Below are positions 1 through 13,400 of a stretch of 64,000 nucleotides of DNA, one piece after another (the stretch's first letter is position 1; each line of letters begins with the position of its first letter). The stretch spans positions 58,924,427 through 58,988,426 of the forward strand of contig OY829542.1 in assembly GCA_963691705.1 (NCBI GenBank). The letters run 5' to 3'. Source of the stretch: Viola odorata. Its lineage: Eukaryota; Streptophyta; Magnoliopsida; Malpighiales; Violaceae. The notes below the pieces were generated by a model that had not been told where the DNA came from, made no database searches, and saw only the letters and a program-made list of their open reading frames with translations. The position numbers and the translations under genes are program-made.

Positions 1-31
1 TCTCAGATAAAGCCCGCAGTAATGACAAGCA

Positions 32-211
32 TCAGGTCCAGAATGCATCAAAAGCGTTCGAGTCCAGATCAATCGTACCATAGTACCCAGGAGATTTTCC
101 AACACTTCTCCAATGTTTAGTACCAGCTGTATGTTTTGTACCAAGTTTGAAGGAGCTTTTATCAAACTGGGGCATGGTTTTCCAAAGGAGCCACAGTAGG
201 CCCTGCTTCAT
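32..211 (-). CDS. small hypothetical ORF, 59 codons
   Basis: An ATG at 209-211 opens a 59-residue minus-strand reading frame that ends at a TGA at 32-34. The product is soluble-looking, Trp- and Lys-rich near its start (it begins MKQGLLWLLWKT) and Gly/Ser/Thr-rich in the middle. No domain is recognised. It could be a small conserved plant protein or the last exon of a gene beginning further right. It could also be chance. Codon composition looks more coding-like than the AT-rich flank, which is the only support. Function unknown. Confidence 0.3.
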   Translation of the reverse strand: MKQGLLWLLWKTMPQFDKSSFKLGTKHTAGTKHWRSVGKSPGYYGTIDLDSNAFDAFWT

Positions 212-646
212 GTTCTCTTCAATAGGCTAGAAACTCAATCTAAATATATAAACTACACTCAATCATCTATGCTTCAATATTAGTTGCGCAAATCTATATC
301 TATATAAATATAAAAACGATAAGAAAAGGCTGAGAGATTGGGAGGGATCCTATTTAGAAAAATGTAGTGCTCTCCATCAAAATATCATTCTAGAAAAGAT
401 ATATTGGTAATTTTATCGTTAAACAATCATTAAAATCCCTACGTTTACGCAATTGTCTCGAATAGGTCATTATATTTATCAAAATATTTCAAATATATCA
501 TTTTCTAATTCATTTTCTAATTTTAAGAAATTCAAAAAAATTATTTTCTTTTATGTATATCTTAGGTGGAATAAAAAATAATAAAATATTAAGATATGCT
601 GATGTGGCATATCAATAAAAAATATTTTTTTTCTAATCTAATGTGG

Positions 647-726
647 CCCACACGTGCCACATCAGAGAGGCCGCCGGCAGACAAGTTCTAGCATACGGGC
701 CCACTTGTTAACGTGGCACGTGTGGG
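647..726. repeat. 14-bp inverted repeat with G-box cores
   Basis: CCCACACGTGCCAC at 647-660 is exactly the reverse complement of GTGGCACGTGTGGG at 713-726, with 52 bp between the arms. Each arm carries a CACGTG core. It could be a remnant of a transposon end, or a pair of bZIP/bHLH sites that lie in intergenic DNA far from any start codon. Confidence 0.6.
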
Positions 727-2116
727 TCCCATGTGGTTGGGATGAGGAAAACTTTTCCTTTCATGTTTAGTTAAACAAAGATGAAGTTTATTCTCTACTT
801 TTTCTTATTAAAATGACGGAATGAGGAAAAGGTTCATTCCCTTATTTTATCTTGCATATCATTCCCTTCCCTTCTCTTACCTATCTAGACATGGTCTGAA
901 TTTAAATTAATGACATTTTTTATTTTTGTGGTGAATAATTTTATTTAATTTGATTTCTCCAGCGTTAACTTGTTTAATGTGGTCATGTATGCTAAAGTAA
1001 AACTAGTTAATGTAGTTACACGATCCCATGGTCAGCAGACCATACTGATGTGTCAATTATTGTTCTATAATCTATTTAATTTGGTCCATATGGTGGTATA
1101 AATATGTTTATTTTGATCCCTATGGGATAATAAACTTGCTTAACTTGATCCCTTAATTTGTTTAATACTTTTAAACTAACTGACACGTCGACACGAAAAT
1201 CGGTTTCAGATAGTCATGAAACTAATTGTACTACACCATAAAAACCGTATTAAATAAATTTATAACATAAGGATCAAATTAAATAAAATTATCTACGATA
1301 AGAACCAAAATTATCTTTAAACCTCTGAATTTTAAAAAGTACCTGAATATCCCAATTGGTGGTGAAATTTTAATACGTAAATGGCTATGTATATGTTAAC
1401 CTAGTTTTGATTGTCCTTTAAGTTTCCACGGAAATTAAAAAAAGCACGTAAATATCCCAATTGGATGGAAATTTTACAACGTCAAAGGCTACATGTAAAG
1501 ACTTCTCGTTCGAACAAACTTCAGGAATTGCCTTCCCGAATGACAGACATGTCACGCTTAATTTCGCAACTTTGTGAAAAGTAAGGAAATAATAAACTTC
1601 AAACGAATTCATTCACATGTAATGCCAAAAAAAACTTTGTTATGGTAATGCCACGGTAGGTTTAAAATGAGAGAATACCGTTACTCGCCACTGAAAATAT
1701 TCAACCATTTATGATGTGACTTAATCTAAATAATTTATGTCGATCTTACAACATTATAATGTAATTTTTTACCATTAGTTTTATAAACTATAATATTTTA
1801 CGTGTTTTAGTGATACTTAACCAACCTTTTTTTCCAAGCAAGCCACCACAAATTAGTTTTATTAATCAGGATTAACCTGATACATAGTACATGGCCTCCA
1901 AAACAAAAACCCCTTCAAGAAATATATAGATAGTCTCTCCGAGTATCTCCTTGATGGCCTCCTAAGTTGACTTTCAATTCCATTTTTCTTTTTAAATTTG
2001 TTGCCATTGCCCATTGGCAATTTGACCTACTTCACCAAACCTCGTAGCTGAGAGACTTTCTCATTATCCTAATGTCAAACGATTCCGAATATCTTTTTAT
2101 CATCCATTTCTTAATC

Positions 2117-2527
2117 AAGCATAGAACCACAACAAAGATAAGATTCGAACCTGGTCCGACTATCTACTTATACCTTTGCTTCAGCAAGACAATTTTGTTG
2201 ATAAGCATGGACTAGTAATGGAGGACTGATCTTGTTTCGCACCGGTTCAACGTACTAGTTGATAAATTACTACCAGCGGATGATTAATATCTTAAAATAT
2301 AAACTGACAACTTTTTATTTAAAGCATAGACCACAACAGAGGTGAGATTCAAACTTGGTCCGATTATCTACTTGTACCATTGCTCCAGCAAAATAACTTT
2401 GTTGATAAGCATGGACCAATGATGGAGGACTGATCTTGTTTCGCACCGGTTCAACGTACTAGTTGATAAATTACTCTCAGCGGATGATTCATATCTCAGA
2501 ATATAAACTAGCAACTTTTTATTTAAA
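2117..2527. repeat. two-copy direct tandem repeat, period 205 bp
   Basis: Copy 1 (about 2117-2321) and copy 2 (about 2322-2527) share long blocks, for example a 43-bp block beginning at 2227 and again at 2432. Many scattered substitutions separate the copies, so the duplication is not recent. No coding content is seen. Confidence 0.75.
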
Positions 2528-3210
2528 ACGTAAGAGTGTTGAATTATTTATATCAACCAAGTTTGGAGGGAGAATAGTATTATTTTAATATTCCACTGAC
2601 GTTCTCCCTACCAATGTGGTAGGCTAAAAGTGAGCAGCTGAGTGCATGTTGTTATGGAGATCACTGTCTTGATTACCTGACTGCAAAGGTGGTAATTTTT
2701 TTATGGAAGAAAACAACAAATTTAAGAGATTGGTCCTAAGGATCTATTCATATTGTGCATAGTTGAACTATGATTCAGAACTCACAAATGTCATAATCAT
2801 ACATTAAAATATTAAGATATCAAAGATAGTATTTGCTTGGTTATGGTTGCAACATGTAACCAAAATATAACATATGGTTTTTTCTATCTTATAAAATTAA
2901 CTGGACGGTGGAAAGATTATCTGTGTTATGATCATTTTGGCTAGTGGCCATAGAAAGTGCTGCTAATGCCAATATTGGAAGTGAGATAATTAATTAACAA
3001 AAAAAAATTACAAGAATTTATTATTGTGAATATTAACTGATGGAACAAATTAATGAAAATTAATGCTCAAATGATGATCTTGATGAAATTCTCACGCCAA
3101 GAAACACGGTTTTTATGCTTCTTCTTTTTCGGAATTTTCGAGTGTCCTCTTTGATCTTTCTGGATGAAAGATTAATGATGACCAAGTATATTGGGCAAGC
3201 GTCGTGGTTT

Positions 3211-6200
3211 TTATGCTTCTTGAATTAGCTGTGAGGGAGGAGTAGAAAGATACTGCTTTAGCCTGGCCATTTCATTGGCTACGTCCAGCATGGATGGCCT
3301 TGTTGAAGGATTGTGCTGTGTGCAGATGAGACCAAGCTCAACTATTTCCATAATAACATCACTCCATATTTTGTTATGGATATTAGATGCTACAATATCA
3401 GTAGATGGAGCACACCTAAGCAAGGCTTGTCGCACTACTGTCTCAAGCTTGTTGGGGTAGTGACTCTTGACAAAATCATGCAAGCTAGAACCCTCATGCA
3501 GAAGAACATCCGTGGGGCGCCTCCCGGTCACAATTTCTAGCAGAAGTACACCGAAACTGTAAACATCTCCGTGCGTTGAAGCGCGCTTTCCCATCCCGTA
3601 CTCTGCAGGAAACATTTGAAAGAACTGATAAGACTAACAGAAATGTTTATTGAAAGACTAACATAGTGGAGGAAATAGTAAGTCTAATGTGTGCTTACCG
3701 GGTGCTATATAGCCAACAGATCCACACAACAAGCCATCTTTCGAGCTATAGGATAGTGAATCATCTCTTGAATTGGCGTCATCATCTCCCTTAACCAACT
3801 TCGCGATTCCGAAATCGGTTACCAAAGCTGTCATGTCTTCATCCAGGAGAATGTTGCTTGGCTTAAGATCACAGTGGACTACTCTAACAGGAGAGTAATG
3901 GTGTAGATAGGAAACTCCTTCAGCTACATCAGTACAGATGCTTACTAGCTGAACCAGATCCAAACCCGAGCCCAACTCGTGGCTAGGGTACAGATGTCTC
4001 TCAAGGCTGCCATTTGGCATCAGAGGGAGGACAAGAGCCTTAAAGTCTGGTTTGCTGCATATGGTGATGATTCTTATCAAGTTCCTGTGCCTGGTCCTCC
4101 TTAGAATTTGACATTCTCTTTTGAAGCTTCCTGAAATTTCACCCGCCGTCTTCGTGTCCAATACCTTCACAGCTATCCTTGTGTTGTCTCGAAGCAGACC
4201 CTTGTAGACATGGCCAAAACTGCCTGAACCAATTAGGCTTGAAGGGTTGAACCCGCCGGTGGCTTCTATTAGTTGTTGATATGAGATTCTTGGATGCTTG
4301 AGCTCTCTTGTTTCTTTTTCTTCATCTTCCAAGTCCTCCTGATGGAATATCACCATGTTTCTGCTGAAATTTGACCTGACCGAACGGTATGCCAATAAAC
4401 ATAGAAATGGAGTGGCACACAATGATAAGATCATAGGAAGAATGAATGAATGGTAAGTCCGCTTCTTTCGACAGATTGGCATGCCCTTTATAGAACCACA
4501 AAGGCCATCATTGCTTAGGAACGAGTCTACAGTGAGCGACGAAAATGAACCGTTGTTTGATACATTCCCAGAGAACTTGTTGAATGAGAAGTTGAGATGC
4601 TTAAGACTTGTTGATGCCTGCATGGATTGTGGTATCGTACCATTCAATTGGTTCCGCGATACATCAAGCTCTTTAAGATAAGGCAATCTCCCAATTGAAG
4701 CAGGAAGATGGCCATCCAAGAGATTATCAGAAAGGTTAAGGTATTCTAGTGCAATGCAGCTTCCAAGTTGTGGCGGGATCGTTCCAGAAAGATTGTTGGA
4801 AGATAGATCAATGGCCAGCACCATGTCCATTTTACTCATCTCTGCTGGCAATGAACCATGCAAGTAGTTGCTAGACAAATTCAAGTACAGCTTCAAGCTG
4901 TTCAGCGCGGCAACTTCACTAGGGATCACCCCAGAAATCTTGTTGTGAGAAAGGTCTAGGATCTCCAAATTGACACATTCACCTAAGCTTGTTGGTATGT
5001 TTCCTGACAGCTGGTTTTCGTAAAGCAAGAGTCTTCGCAACTGTGAAAGGTTAGCAAAACTGTCTGGGATGGAACCTGAAAGCTTGTTTTTCGACAAATC
5101 AAGAAGCCCAAGATGAGGAATGTCACCAAGAGCTGCAGGAATCTCACCAGAGAGTGAATTATTTGACAGATAAACCCTCTCTAGTTTTCCCATTCGACAC
5201 AATTCCGGTGGGATACTGCCATTCAAAAGGTTACTAGACAAGTTTAGGAGAGTGAGGTTGACAAGGTTAGAAATGTGAGGAGGGATAGGGCCATAAAGAA
5301 GATTGCCATCAAGATGAATCTGTACAAGATTAGTGGAGAGATGACCAATAATAGAAGGTATCTCCCCGCCGAGGTTATTTCCTGCTAACTCAAGTTCTTG
5401 AAAGTTAGAGGCATTAACCAAAGAAGCTAAAAAAGGTTCAAGATTTGTGTTACCATCATGGCTGACAAATTGATTGTAAGACAAGTAAAGGAACTGTAAC
5501 AGTGGCATTTTAAGTACAATCTCTGAAGGCAATTCCCCACTTAGCATATTGGATTCCAAATCCAACCATTCAAGTTTTGAGGAGTTTGAGAGAGCTGGAG
5601 GGACCCGCCCCACGAGCCTATTCGACCATAGCAGAAGATACCTTAAATCTTTGAGCTCACACCCATTCTTCAAAGGGATTTCACCAGTTAAAGAATTGTT
5701 AGACAAGTCCACATACTCCAAAGCAGAGGACCCGTTGCAGAAAAGTGGCATAGGAATGTCACCGGAAAGCCGGTTACTTCCCAAATCAAGATATACCAAT
5801 TTGTGAAGGTTCCCCAACTCAACTGGTATTTCCCCTCCAAGAAGATTCCATGACAAACTGAGCTGTCTAAGTTGGAGAAGATGACCCAGCTCAGCTGGAA
5901 TGTCGCCTTCGAACAAATTTCTTGACAAATCAAGAACAACTAAAGAGGAAAGATTAGCAAGAGCAGAGGACACTCTGCCTCTAAGGGACAATCCACTAAG
6001 ATCAAGCTGCACTACACGACCGCTAACATTACTGCATTTGATTCCTGTCCAGTTGCAGACATGAACATGAGAAGAATTCCAGCTCTCCAATGCACCTTTC
6101 GGGTCTAAAACAACACCCAACTTGAAAGAAAGCAAAGAAACTCTCTCCTGAAGAAGCAGAGCATTTTCTTGACCAGAAACTGGAAACAGGACAATGACAA

Positions 6201-6240
6201 AACAGAGGAAACAGAACATGGAAAATCTACAAGAACCCAT
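3211..6240 (-). CDS. LRR receptor-like kinase, At2g24130 type
   Basis: Two exons (6240-3699 and 3602-3211) flank a 96-bp GT-AG intron (3698-3603) that splits the kinase APE motif. The joined frame is 977 residues. It has a signal peptide (about 1-23), an LRR ectodomain of about 20 repeats with many N-glycosylation sites, a transmembrane helix near 599-619, and a Ser/Thr/Tyr kinase domain: glycine loop GSGSFGHV at 671, Lys692, HCD at 789-791, and DFG at 809. Arg is replaced by Cys before the catalytic Asp, so this is a non-RD kinase, the class often found in pattern-recognition receptors. The protein resembles Arabidopsis At2g24130 over its whole length. It is expected in the plasma membrane as a receptor for an unknown ligand. 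The gene is divergent from RPOT3, which also neighbours this gene in Arabidopsis. The frame looks intact and the identification is firm; the ligand is unknown. Confidence 0.95.
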
Positions 6241-9223
6241 TTTGGTTCTTGCACTTTTTCAGGTGTTTCTTTGAGGAAAAGAGAGAAAAAGAAAAGAAGG
6301 TTATGACATGAAGATGATGAACAGGGAAGACATGTCCAATATAAAGAAGCAGAAACAAAAAGAGGAGAAGAAGAACAAAGAATACAAAATTAAATAGTCG
6401 CCTTGTGCCTAACTGCCGTTGAAGGGTATGAAACATAACGTTTGGCGCCGGTGATGTTTGACTAAGAAACGCGGCGAATGGTGGAGGAGCAAGTGGCAAA
6501 CGTGCTTAAATGCCACCTAAGTAGCGGCAATATCAAATTTAGTAATTTAAGATGAAAAATTGAAGCTGTGGTGGTGAACATGTCAGCATTAGGCCTAACA
6601 TCTTTTTGGGGGATTTAGGGAGATGGTGTGGCCGTGTAGGCGTAGAAATTATGCATGACGATGACACATGTTTTATCTTGACACGTCCATTATAATTATC
6701 TAATTAATTATGATGCTTACATTAAATCAAGAATTTTAAGAATAATACATTATTATTTAGACGGATAATTTTTTTTGAAAAAAAATTAGATTCAATCCAA
6801 ACACTTATATATAATTGTCTCGTACGTTAAACCATTCATTTAGAGGTGTTAAGTGTTAAGATGGAAAAACGAAAATGAATAGATTACAAAGAGTGTATTG
6901 ATTTGTGGGATGTGGGCTAAATAAGTGGATGATTTGGGTATTAGGAGATAATATAGGTTAATAAAGTAGGTTTGTTATCAAACTTATGCAGGGGTGATGT
7001 AGCAATTTGATGTTTTGGATTTTGGTACATTTGTCGGCTGGATGATGTTTTTGTGCACTTTTATAGGATGTGATGTGGACGTCAAATCAAGTTTGCAGTA
7101 ACCAAATTTGTAATAAAATTTGATATTTGTCTTTCTTGTGTTGTAAACCCATCTCTTGTTGGGAATTCAAGTAATGGCCATCAATTGGTGAAACAATATA
7201 TATTCTAATTAAAAGTGCACCTAAATTAATAGAATAATTATATGCAAATTGTGGATAATTTTTTTTTCCAGTTTATCCCATTATTACCTAAATTTATAAT
7301 ATTTTAAAAATTCAAAATTTAAAAATTGTTTAATTTATAACTACCAACCTTAACGTATAGTTTTATTATTGGTTAATATGAGTTAATAAAATGACATGAC
7401 ATACCGGGTGTACTGTATAATCACTCACCAATTACACGATAAATTATATCAATAGTACCTAATGATTCTCAACCAAATATATAAATAAATTGAATGAGTT
7501 TACAAGTCTTACCCACGCCTATAAAAAAAACATCAGTTATTTTTTTGAATTAATTAAATGGATTGAATGAGTCTCATCTCTTACATTTATCTTTTTTATT
7601 TATTTTCTAATTCTTTAATTCTTAAGTTGAGTAAGTTATGTTAATTCAACCACCTCAATTAGAAAAATAAATTGGACACTGATCGAGTGACTTTTGGAGT
7701 CACCTAAACAGACTCCGCCTGAGTTTGATTTAGTGTGATAGATTCATTTAGAAATTCTTTGAGATTTTTTGAAAATTGATAAAAATGAAGAAAAAAAACT
7801 ATTTCTGAACTTTTACAACTAACTATTAAATCATTATTTACCGCAAATCCTTCCTGTCGATGCTGATTGTTGCCAAAATGGAAAAGAAGTTAAAATTTTC
7901 AAACTGTCTGCTGAAGCCACAAATACTGAGAATGAACAACACTGGAAGACATGCTTACCAAAACAATTAAAACTCAATCAATGGTCTTTTGGCCCTTCTA
8001 AACTCTTGTTCCCCATCATCTACCACTCTTGCTTTCGTTCCATGTGCCATCACTGGTCCGAACAAATATAATCTTCCTTCAGTAAGATTGGGACCTTCGA
8101 GCCGGGGGATGCTGTCGCGATTGAAAACGCAGTCGCTGGCGAGCTGGGGGCTACCGTCGGGATTGAGAATGCAGTCGCTAGCCAAGTCAAGAACTCTAGG
8201 AGAGAGACTGAAGAAGATGACTGAATTTGCTTTCAAAGAAAAAGGGAAAAACAGTCAATGAAGAAGGTGGAATTTTTTTAAGGGAGCCAAAAATCTAAAT
8301 ATTACTTTCTCGTAATTTTTCCTTCTAAAATCGATAAAAGGATTCTAAAATCACTTCACTTTCTCATGTGAATTAAACCAAATGGTTATTATTGTCTTTT
8401 TGATGTTACCATGGTGGACTCAATTGCCGCTTATAACCTGACTCACGCGTGGGCTTGCAACTGCAGCCCACGCTCACTTGCCATTGGCTGCCAAGCTTTT
8501 TCCAAATAAGTATTTAACCTTTCAAATTTCAGTAACCATTTATATAACTCTATATTTCTTTAAAAAAAAATTATAAATTATTCTTATAACATGACTTTAC
8601 TAATAATATATATATTTTTCATGTGTATTTTTAGAATTTTTTCATGCTCTCATCTCTTCTAATTGTCTTTTTCTTCTTCTACCATTTACTTTACTTTCTT
8701 TTAAAAATAATTTTATCTCTTTTTTTATCATTTTCTATTAATTGTATTGTTAAATTATATTAAAAAATATTCGATTACCTCGTTTTAAAAATTTTATTAT
8801 CTAACTCTTTAAACATCAATAACCGTTTATATTAGTCCTTATCTTTAAAAATATTTTTGCAACAAAACTTTAGCATAACTTTTTTATTTCTCCCACTAAC
8901 TTATATTACAAGAAATCCAATTATCTCATTTTTTTTAAATTGTTATCAAACTCTAGCTATAAACATCATTAAGCATTTGCATAACAATTCTTTTTAATAT
9001 ATTTTACTACAATTTATTCATGTAACATAACATAACTGTGTATCAGTAGTTTTTTTTTATTCAATTAAATAAAATATTTTCGCAGTATAGTGCGGGTCAC
9101 TTACCTCCTTTATTTTTTCGTATTTATGGTTAGTTTATTTTTATCATTTTCTCAGTAAGTAAGAATTAACTCCAGTGTTGGTTGGCAACAACAAGAAGAG
9201 ATTTTATTCAAGTTGTAACATAC
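6241..9223. other. intergenic between divergent LRR kinase and RPOT3
   Basis: This stretch holds the 5' leader and promoter side of the LRR kinase (about 6241-6550), then AT-rich DNA. At 7967-8236 a minus-strand frame of 89 residues stands out by higher GC and contains an internal near-repeat of about 13 residues. It matches no domain I recognise and may be a gene or transposon remnant. The rest shows nothing. Confidence 0.5.
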
Positions 9224-9226
9224 TTA

Positions 9227-10221
9227 GGTAACGTTTGGTTGGCGGAATCAGGGAGGAAAGTAACTCGAGAATCTGAGATTCCGAGTTTTATTGCGTTTGG
9301 TTGCGACAAGGAATCACTCTCCCCCGAAATCCAACTTTCCTTAACCGCCTTGATTTTCCCAAAAATGAGGGGAAGTGATTCCTTGCCTAGGGGGTGGGGA
9401 GAGTGATTCCCCCCTACCGGGAAAGTAATTTTTTTTGTTAAATGACATATTTATCCAAAACTAATTATAAAAAAATTAACCTAATAAAGCATCTTCTTCC
9501 TTCTCTATTTTCTAAAACTTCGCCAAATTATATTAATTACACAAAAATTATATTAATTACACAAAAAATATAATTAATTACATAAAAATTATAATAAATA
9601 CATAAAAATTATAATAATTACATCAAAATTATAATAATCACATAAAAAATACATAGTAATAATGTAAATAATAATATGCAGAAGAAAATACGGTTAGAAA
9701 CAGGAATAAATCATCCAAGAAATCCATATCCTAGATTTGTCTATTGTTGCAATTATATTTTTTTTGCATTGCTAGAACAATATGTGTCATATTTGCTATC
9801 ATTTTCAAAGACTCTAATACGAAGATTATGTCATTTATCATGTTCTTTAAACTGAAAAAACCATAGTCATAAAACAAACTCATTTGATATTTTAATTATT
9901 GAAAGATAGATAATTAAATAGAGAGAAAGTCTAACGTGTTTAGAGGAAACTGTATAACACAATATATATAGAAAAGAATAATTAGACACCTAACAAGATA
10001 ACAAAAAATACCTAACAAAAGGATAAAATAGTCTCTATTTTTTTACTTTCCTTAAGGATTCCCAAGTACAAAACAAACACAATAATGTTACTTTCTTGAG
10101 AATTTTAAATCTCAACCAAACACAAAAAAATGACATTCCCCTCAATCACTCTCCCAGGTATCACTTTCCCGGGAGAGTGATTCTAAGGAGGAAAGTAGCA
10201 TTTCGTGAACCAAACGCTACC
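9227..10221. mobile_element. PIF/Harbinger-like non-autonomous element, 995 bp
   Basis: The ends are imperfect inverted repeats: GGTAACGTTTGGTT at 9227 and the reverse complement GGTAGCGTTTGGTT ending at 10221. They are flanked by a 3-bp TTA duplication (9224-9226 and 10222-10224). The trinucleotide TSD and the GGT-AACGTTTGGTT type terminus suggest PIF/Harbinger or a Tourist-like derivative. No transposase frame is present. The interior holds AT-rich short tandem repeats (9529-9655). The right end lies about 180 bp before the RPOT3 start codon, so it sits in that gene's promoter region. Confidence 0.7.
9529..9655. repeat. AT-rich degenerate tandem repeat
   Basis: Seven or so imperfect units of about 17-20 bp built around TTATATTAATTACACAAAAA, inside the Harbinger-like element. 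Confidence 0.7.
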
Positions 10222-10224
10222 TTA

Positions 10225-10404
10225 ACTTGTTAGTTGTAAGTTGTAACCTACCTGAACGACATGCCATCTCAGGTGTTTTGTCTTTTGTACAAGCAAGCAA
10301 TTGAGGTTTAAGAGAGGTTTCATTTTCTTCTCCATCCTCCATCTCTTCTCACATATCCTCATCTCTCCCACCATCAGAAACTGGCTTCCACACCTTCTTT
10401 CTCC
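10225..10404 (+). promoter_or_regulatory. RPOT3 proximal promoter and 5' leader
   Basis: The 180 bp between the Harbinger-like element and the RPOT3 start is CT-rich (especially 10310-10404), as is common in plant 5' leaders. No clear TATA box was identified, and the transcription start is not visible from sequence. Confidence 0.3.
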
Positions 10405-13400
10405 ATGAGCCACAGAGCTCAAATTCAGTACCCAACATGGCCAACTAAACCTCCCGAAATCAACAAGTCTCATAAAACTCACAAAAACCTTCTTTTCCTC
10501 TCTAATCCCACCTCTCATTCGCTCTCCAATACCTTGCTCTCTTCCTCTCCTTTCCCTCTTAACTCCAAATTCCCACCACACCCGTTTCTTTCCCCCCCGC
10601 TGCATGATTCTAGTCATGACCAACTACTCGAAGGCCTTCAAAACCCCATAATAACCCAGCAAAAGCTTGAAACTTTGATCAGATTTGATATGCCCACTTC
10701 CCACCCAAATCTCCAATTTATGGGGCAGGATTCGTCCAAACGAATTTTTATCGAAGACCCACCTTGGGTTTCGTCTCTTTTTTTGAAGGGTCTGTACAAA
10801 ATAGCTAACAAAGAAGTGAAGGTGGAGGTCAAAAACATTGAAAAAAGGAAGTATAATTTGTTGAGGAGGAGGCAAATTAGGGAGGAGACTGAGGCATGGG
10901 AGAGAATGGTGGAGGAGTACAGAGGGTTAGTGAGGGAGATGTGTGAGAAAAAGTTGGCACCTAACCTGCCTTATGTGAAAAGTTTATTTCTAGGGTGGTT
11001 TGAGCCATTGAAGGAGGCCATAGAGAAGGAGCAGCAACTGCAGAGGTCAAAGAAACAGAAGGCAGCATTTGCACCCCACATTGAATTGTTGCCGGCAGAT
11101 AAGATGGCGTTGATTGTAATGCACAAGATGATGGGGTTAATGATGGTGGCGCATCAAGATGGTTGTGTCCGAGTTGTCCAGGCAGCAGTGCAGATTGGCA
11201 TGGCTATAGAGCAGGAGGTAAGTGTTATAGTTTTGTTTTCCAATTTTGTTGAGCAAGTGTTCATACCTGGTTTTCTTTTTTACATCATAGTTGATTGACT
11301 TTGTTGTTTTAAACAAAAAATAGATTATAAATGACTGTATCTGTACTTTATGTGCTAATAATAGAGAAGGCGTGGTTCATTAGCTAGTGCTGGGTCGTTT
11401 GTATGAGATGAATATGTTGTTAGTTATAGAAACTTGGTTTCCACATTTGAGGAATTAATCAGGAGCTCTCTGTAAATTATAATACATGACCTTTAGCTTG
11501 GATGCGCGCAGGAACTTTTAGATGGATGAGGATTCTGAGCTGGTTTCATTTGGGCCTTTTATGTTTATATTGTTGTATATTGTTTGCTACTTACGGGAAT
11601 TTAAACATATGAATTGCTATATAAGAATCTTAAAAGAGTGATGATGCCCGTTTACGTGCGTGCATATGTCTAGAGGTTCTCCAGGAATTAATTGTTGAAT
11701 TAGATATTAAGTATTCATAGCAATAAAAGGAAAACAAGTGATCAGCTGGCAAAAATGGTTGTCCATTAGATTAATCTCATTTGCTTACATTTTTCTAAAA
11801 TTTATTTGTAATGGATATATTGTTCTAAATTTCTAGTAGTCCTTTCAAGTTTCTCTCTGCTCGCCTTAGTTTTCCATAATCTTCCATCATGTCAATAAAT
11901 AAGTGATGCAAGTGTAAAATCCTCCTTGATTGGGCATAATCATTTTTACAAAGTTTTGCACCATGCTGAAGACAGTAACCAGTTTTGTCCAAAGCGTTTG
12001 GCACCCTAAAGGTGCAAAGACCTTATATTGCTTCATTTTCTTTGTGTTGTGGCATGTAAGTTGCTTGCCCAAGTAAAATGAGGCACCAACTCTATTTTCT
12101 ATGTAGGTATGCCTGTTGACCAATAGCAACTAGCAGTACCATGCTATTTGTATGATGAGATGTGTGTAAGAGAGAGAGAGAGAGTGAGTGAGCAGGAATA
12201 TTTAATAGTTTCGTATTATAAGAAAAAGATATTTTTTCAAAAAATAAAAAGAAAAAAGTCCATAAGAAAAATGAGGGAGTAGAAAGAAAACTTAGTGAAA
12301 TTTGATTATTTTTCAATGTTCAACCTTAGGTCTTTATCTAAGACATGGTAGTTTTCTTTTTCTTTTCTACAAAATGAAGTTAATTGTGCAATTTGTGCTA
12401 GATGCCTGTTCTTGGCCAAGGTGCCCCTTGCTTGAATCAAGGCGTTTCCTTATGCTCAGAAGCTTTTTGAGGTTTCATGGTAGAGCCTTTTAAGGAGAGT
12501 GCCTGAAATACTTTCGACAATTATGCGATTACTTGACATGTCATATTGTTGAGCTTCTCTCTTGTGACATGTCGTTACAACAGTGAGATTATCCCTTCAA
12601 TTAATAAAGTGTCACATCAACATAGATGGTGTTTGGTAAAAATTTCACGTGGGGCTTCTTCTTATTTAGGAGGTTTGTGTATAGTCTGTGACAGTAGTTG
12701 AACTCTCTATGGCTATGGGTCTCATCATGCATATCATTCTGAGATAGAAATGTTTAGCTGCAATTATGATGTTTCAGATTCCTTTGAAATGGTTTTAAAT
12801 TTGGGGCTCCAATTGTTTGTTTCATCAACAGTCTGATCTCGTATTTTGTAGCTGCATCTTGGTTCAGATTTGTACCTTGCTATGGGGAAAACTGAAAGAA
12901 AACATATTTTGCTAAGCTGAGGCTTTATTATAGTTATCTACAAGTCTCTTTCAATTAATCCATCCATGAAACCTATTTGCGTTTTGGTTTTATAACAAAT
13001 GATTCAGAATTACGGATTAAGTTCAAGTTTAGCTAATGTGAGAATCCTATAATTTAATCGGCACTTCTGTCACTTATCTATACAAATGTATTGTCCTTGA
13101 TTGAGAGAAAAATATTACATGGAGATTTGGGGCCTTATCCAAAATGTTTTTTCACATTCATGTAAAGTTCATCAAGATTATAACTCTTGTGAAATACAAT
13201 AAAGATATATAGATTTGCACAGCAATATGACACTGGGTTATCTTTTAGAGAAAGCTACATTATAAATAATTTGGAAATACAAAAGAAGCTGGAAGTTCAA
13301 CCCAGTATTGATCTTTTATTTTACAACTTCAAATCATTTTGTGAACTGCTAGTATTACCGTTCGTTCCTTCAACCTCGCTGGTCATGTGTTTTGTTTTCA

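Larger units (their letters stand above)
230..3205. other. intergenic, AT-rich, no gene seen
   Basis: About 3 kb of AT-rich DNA lies downstream of the LRR kinase. It holds a 14-bp inverted repeat around 647-726 and a two-copy 205-bp tandem repeat at about 2117-2527. Short frames, such as one at 1418-1612 minus, show no domain or codon signature and are treated as chance. Confidence 0.6.

Noticed and set aside
7967..8261. Overlapping 89-90 residue frames on both strands in a GC-richer patch
   Set aside because: No recognisable domain. The GC-rich patch with an internal near-repeat may be a remnant, but a gene cannot be supported.
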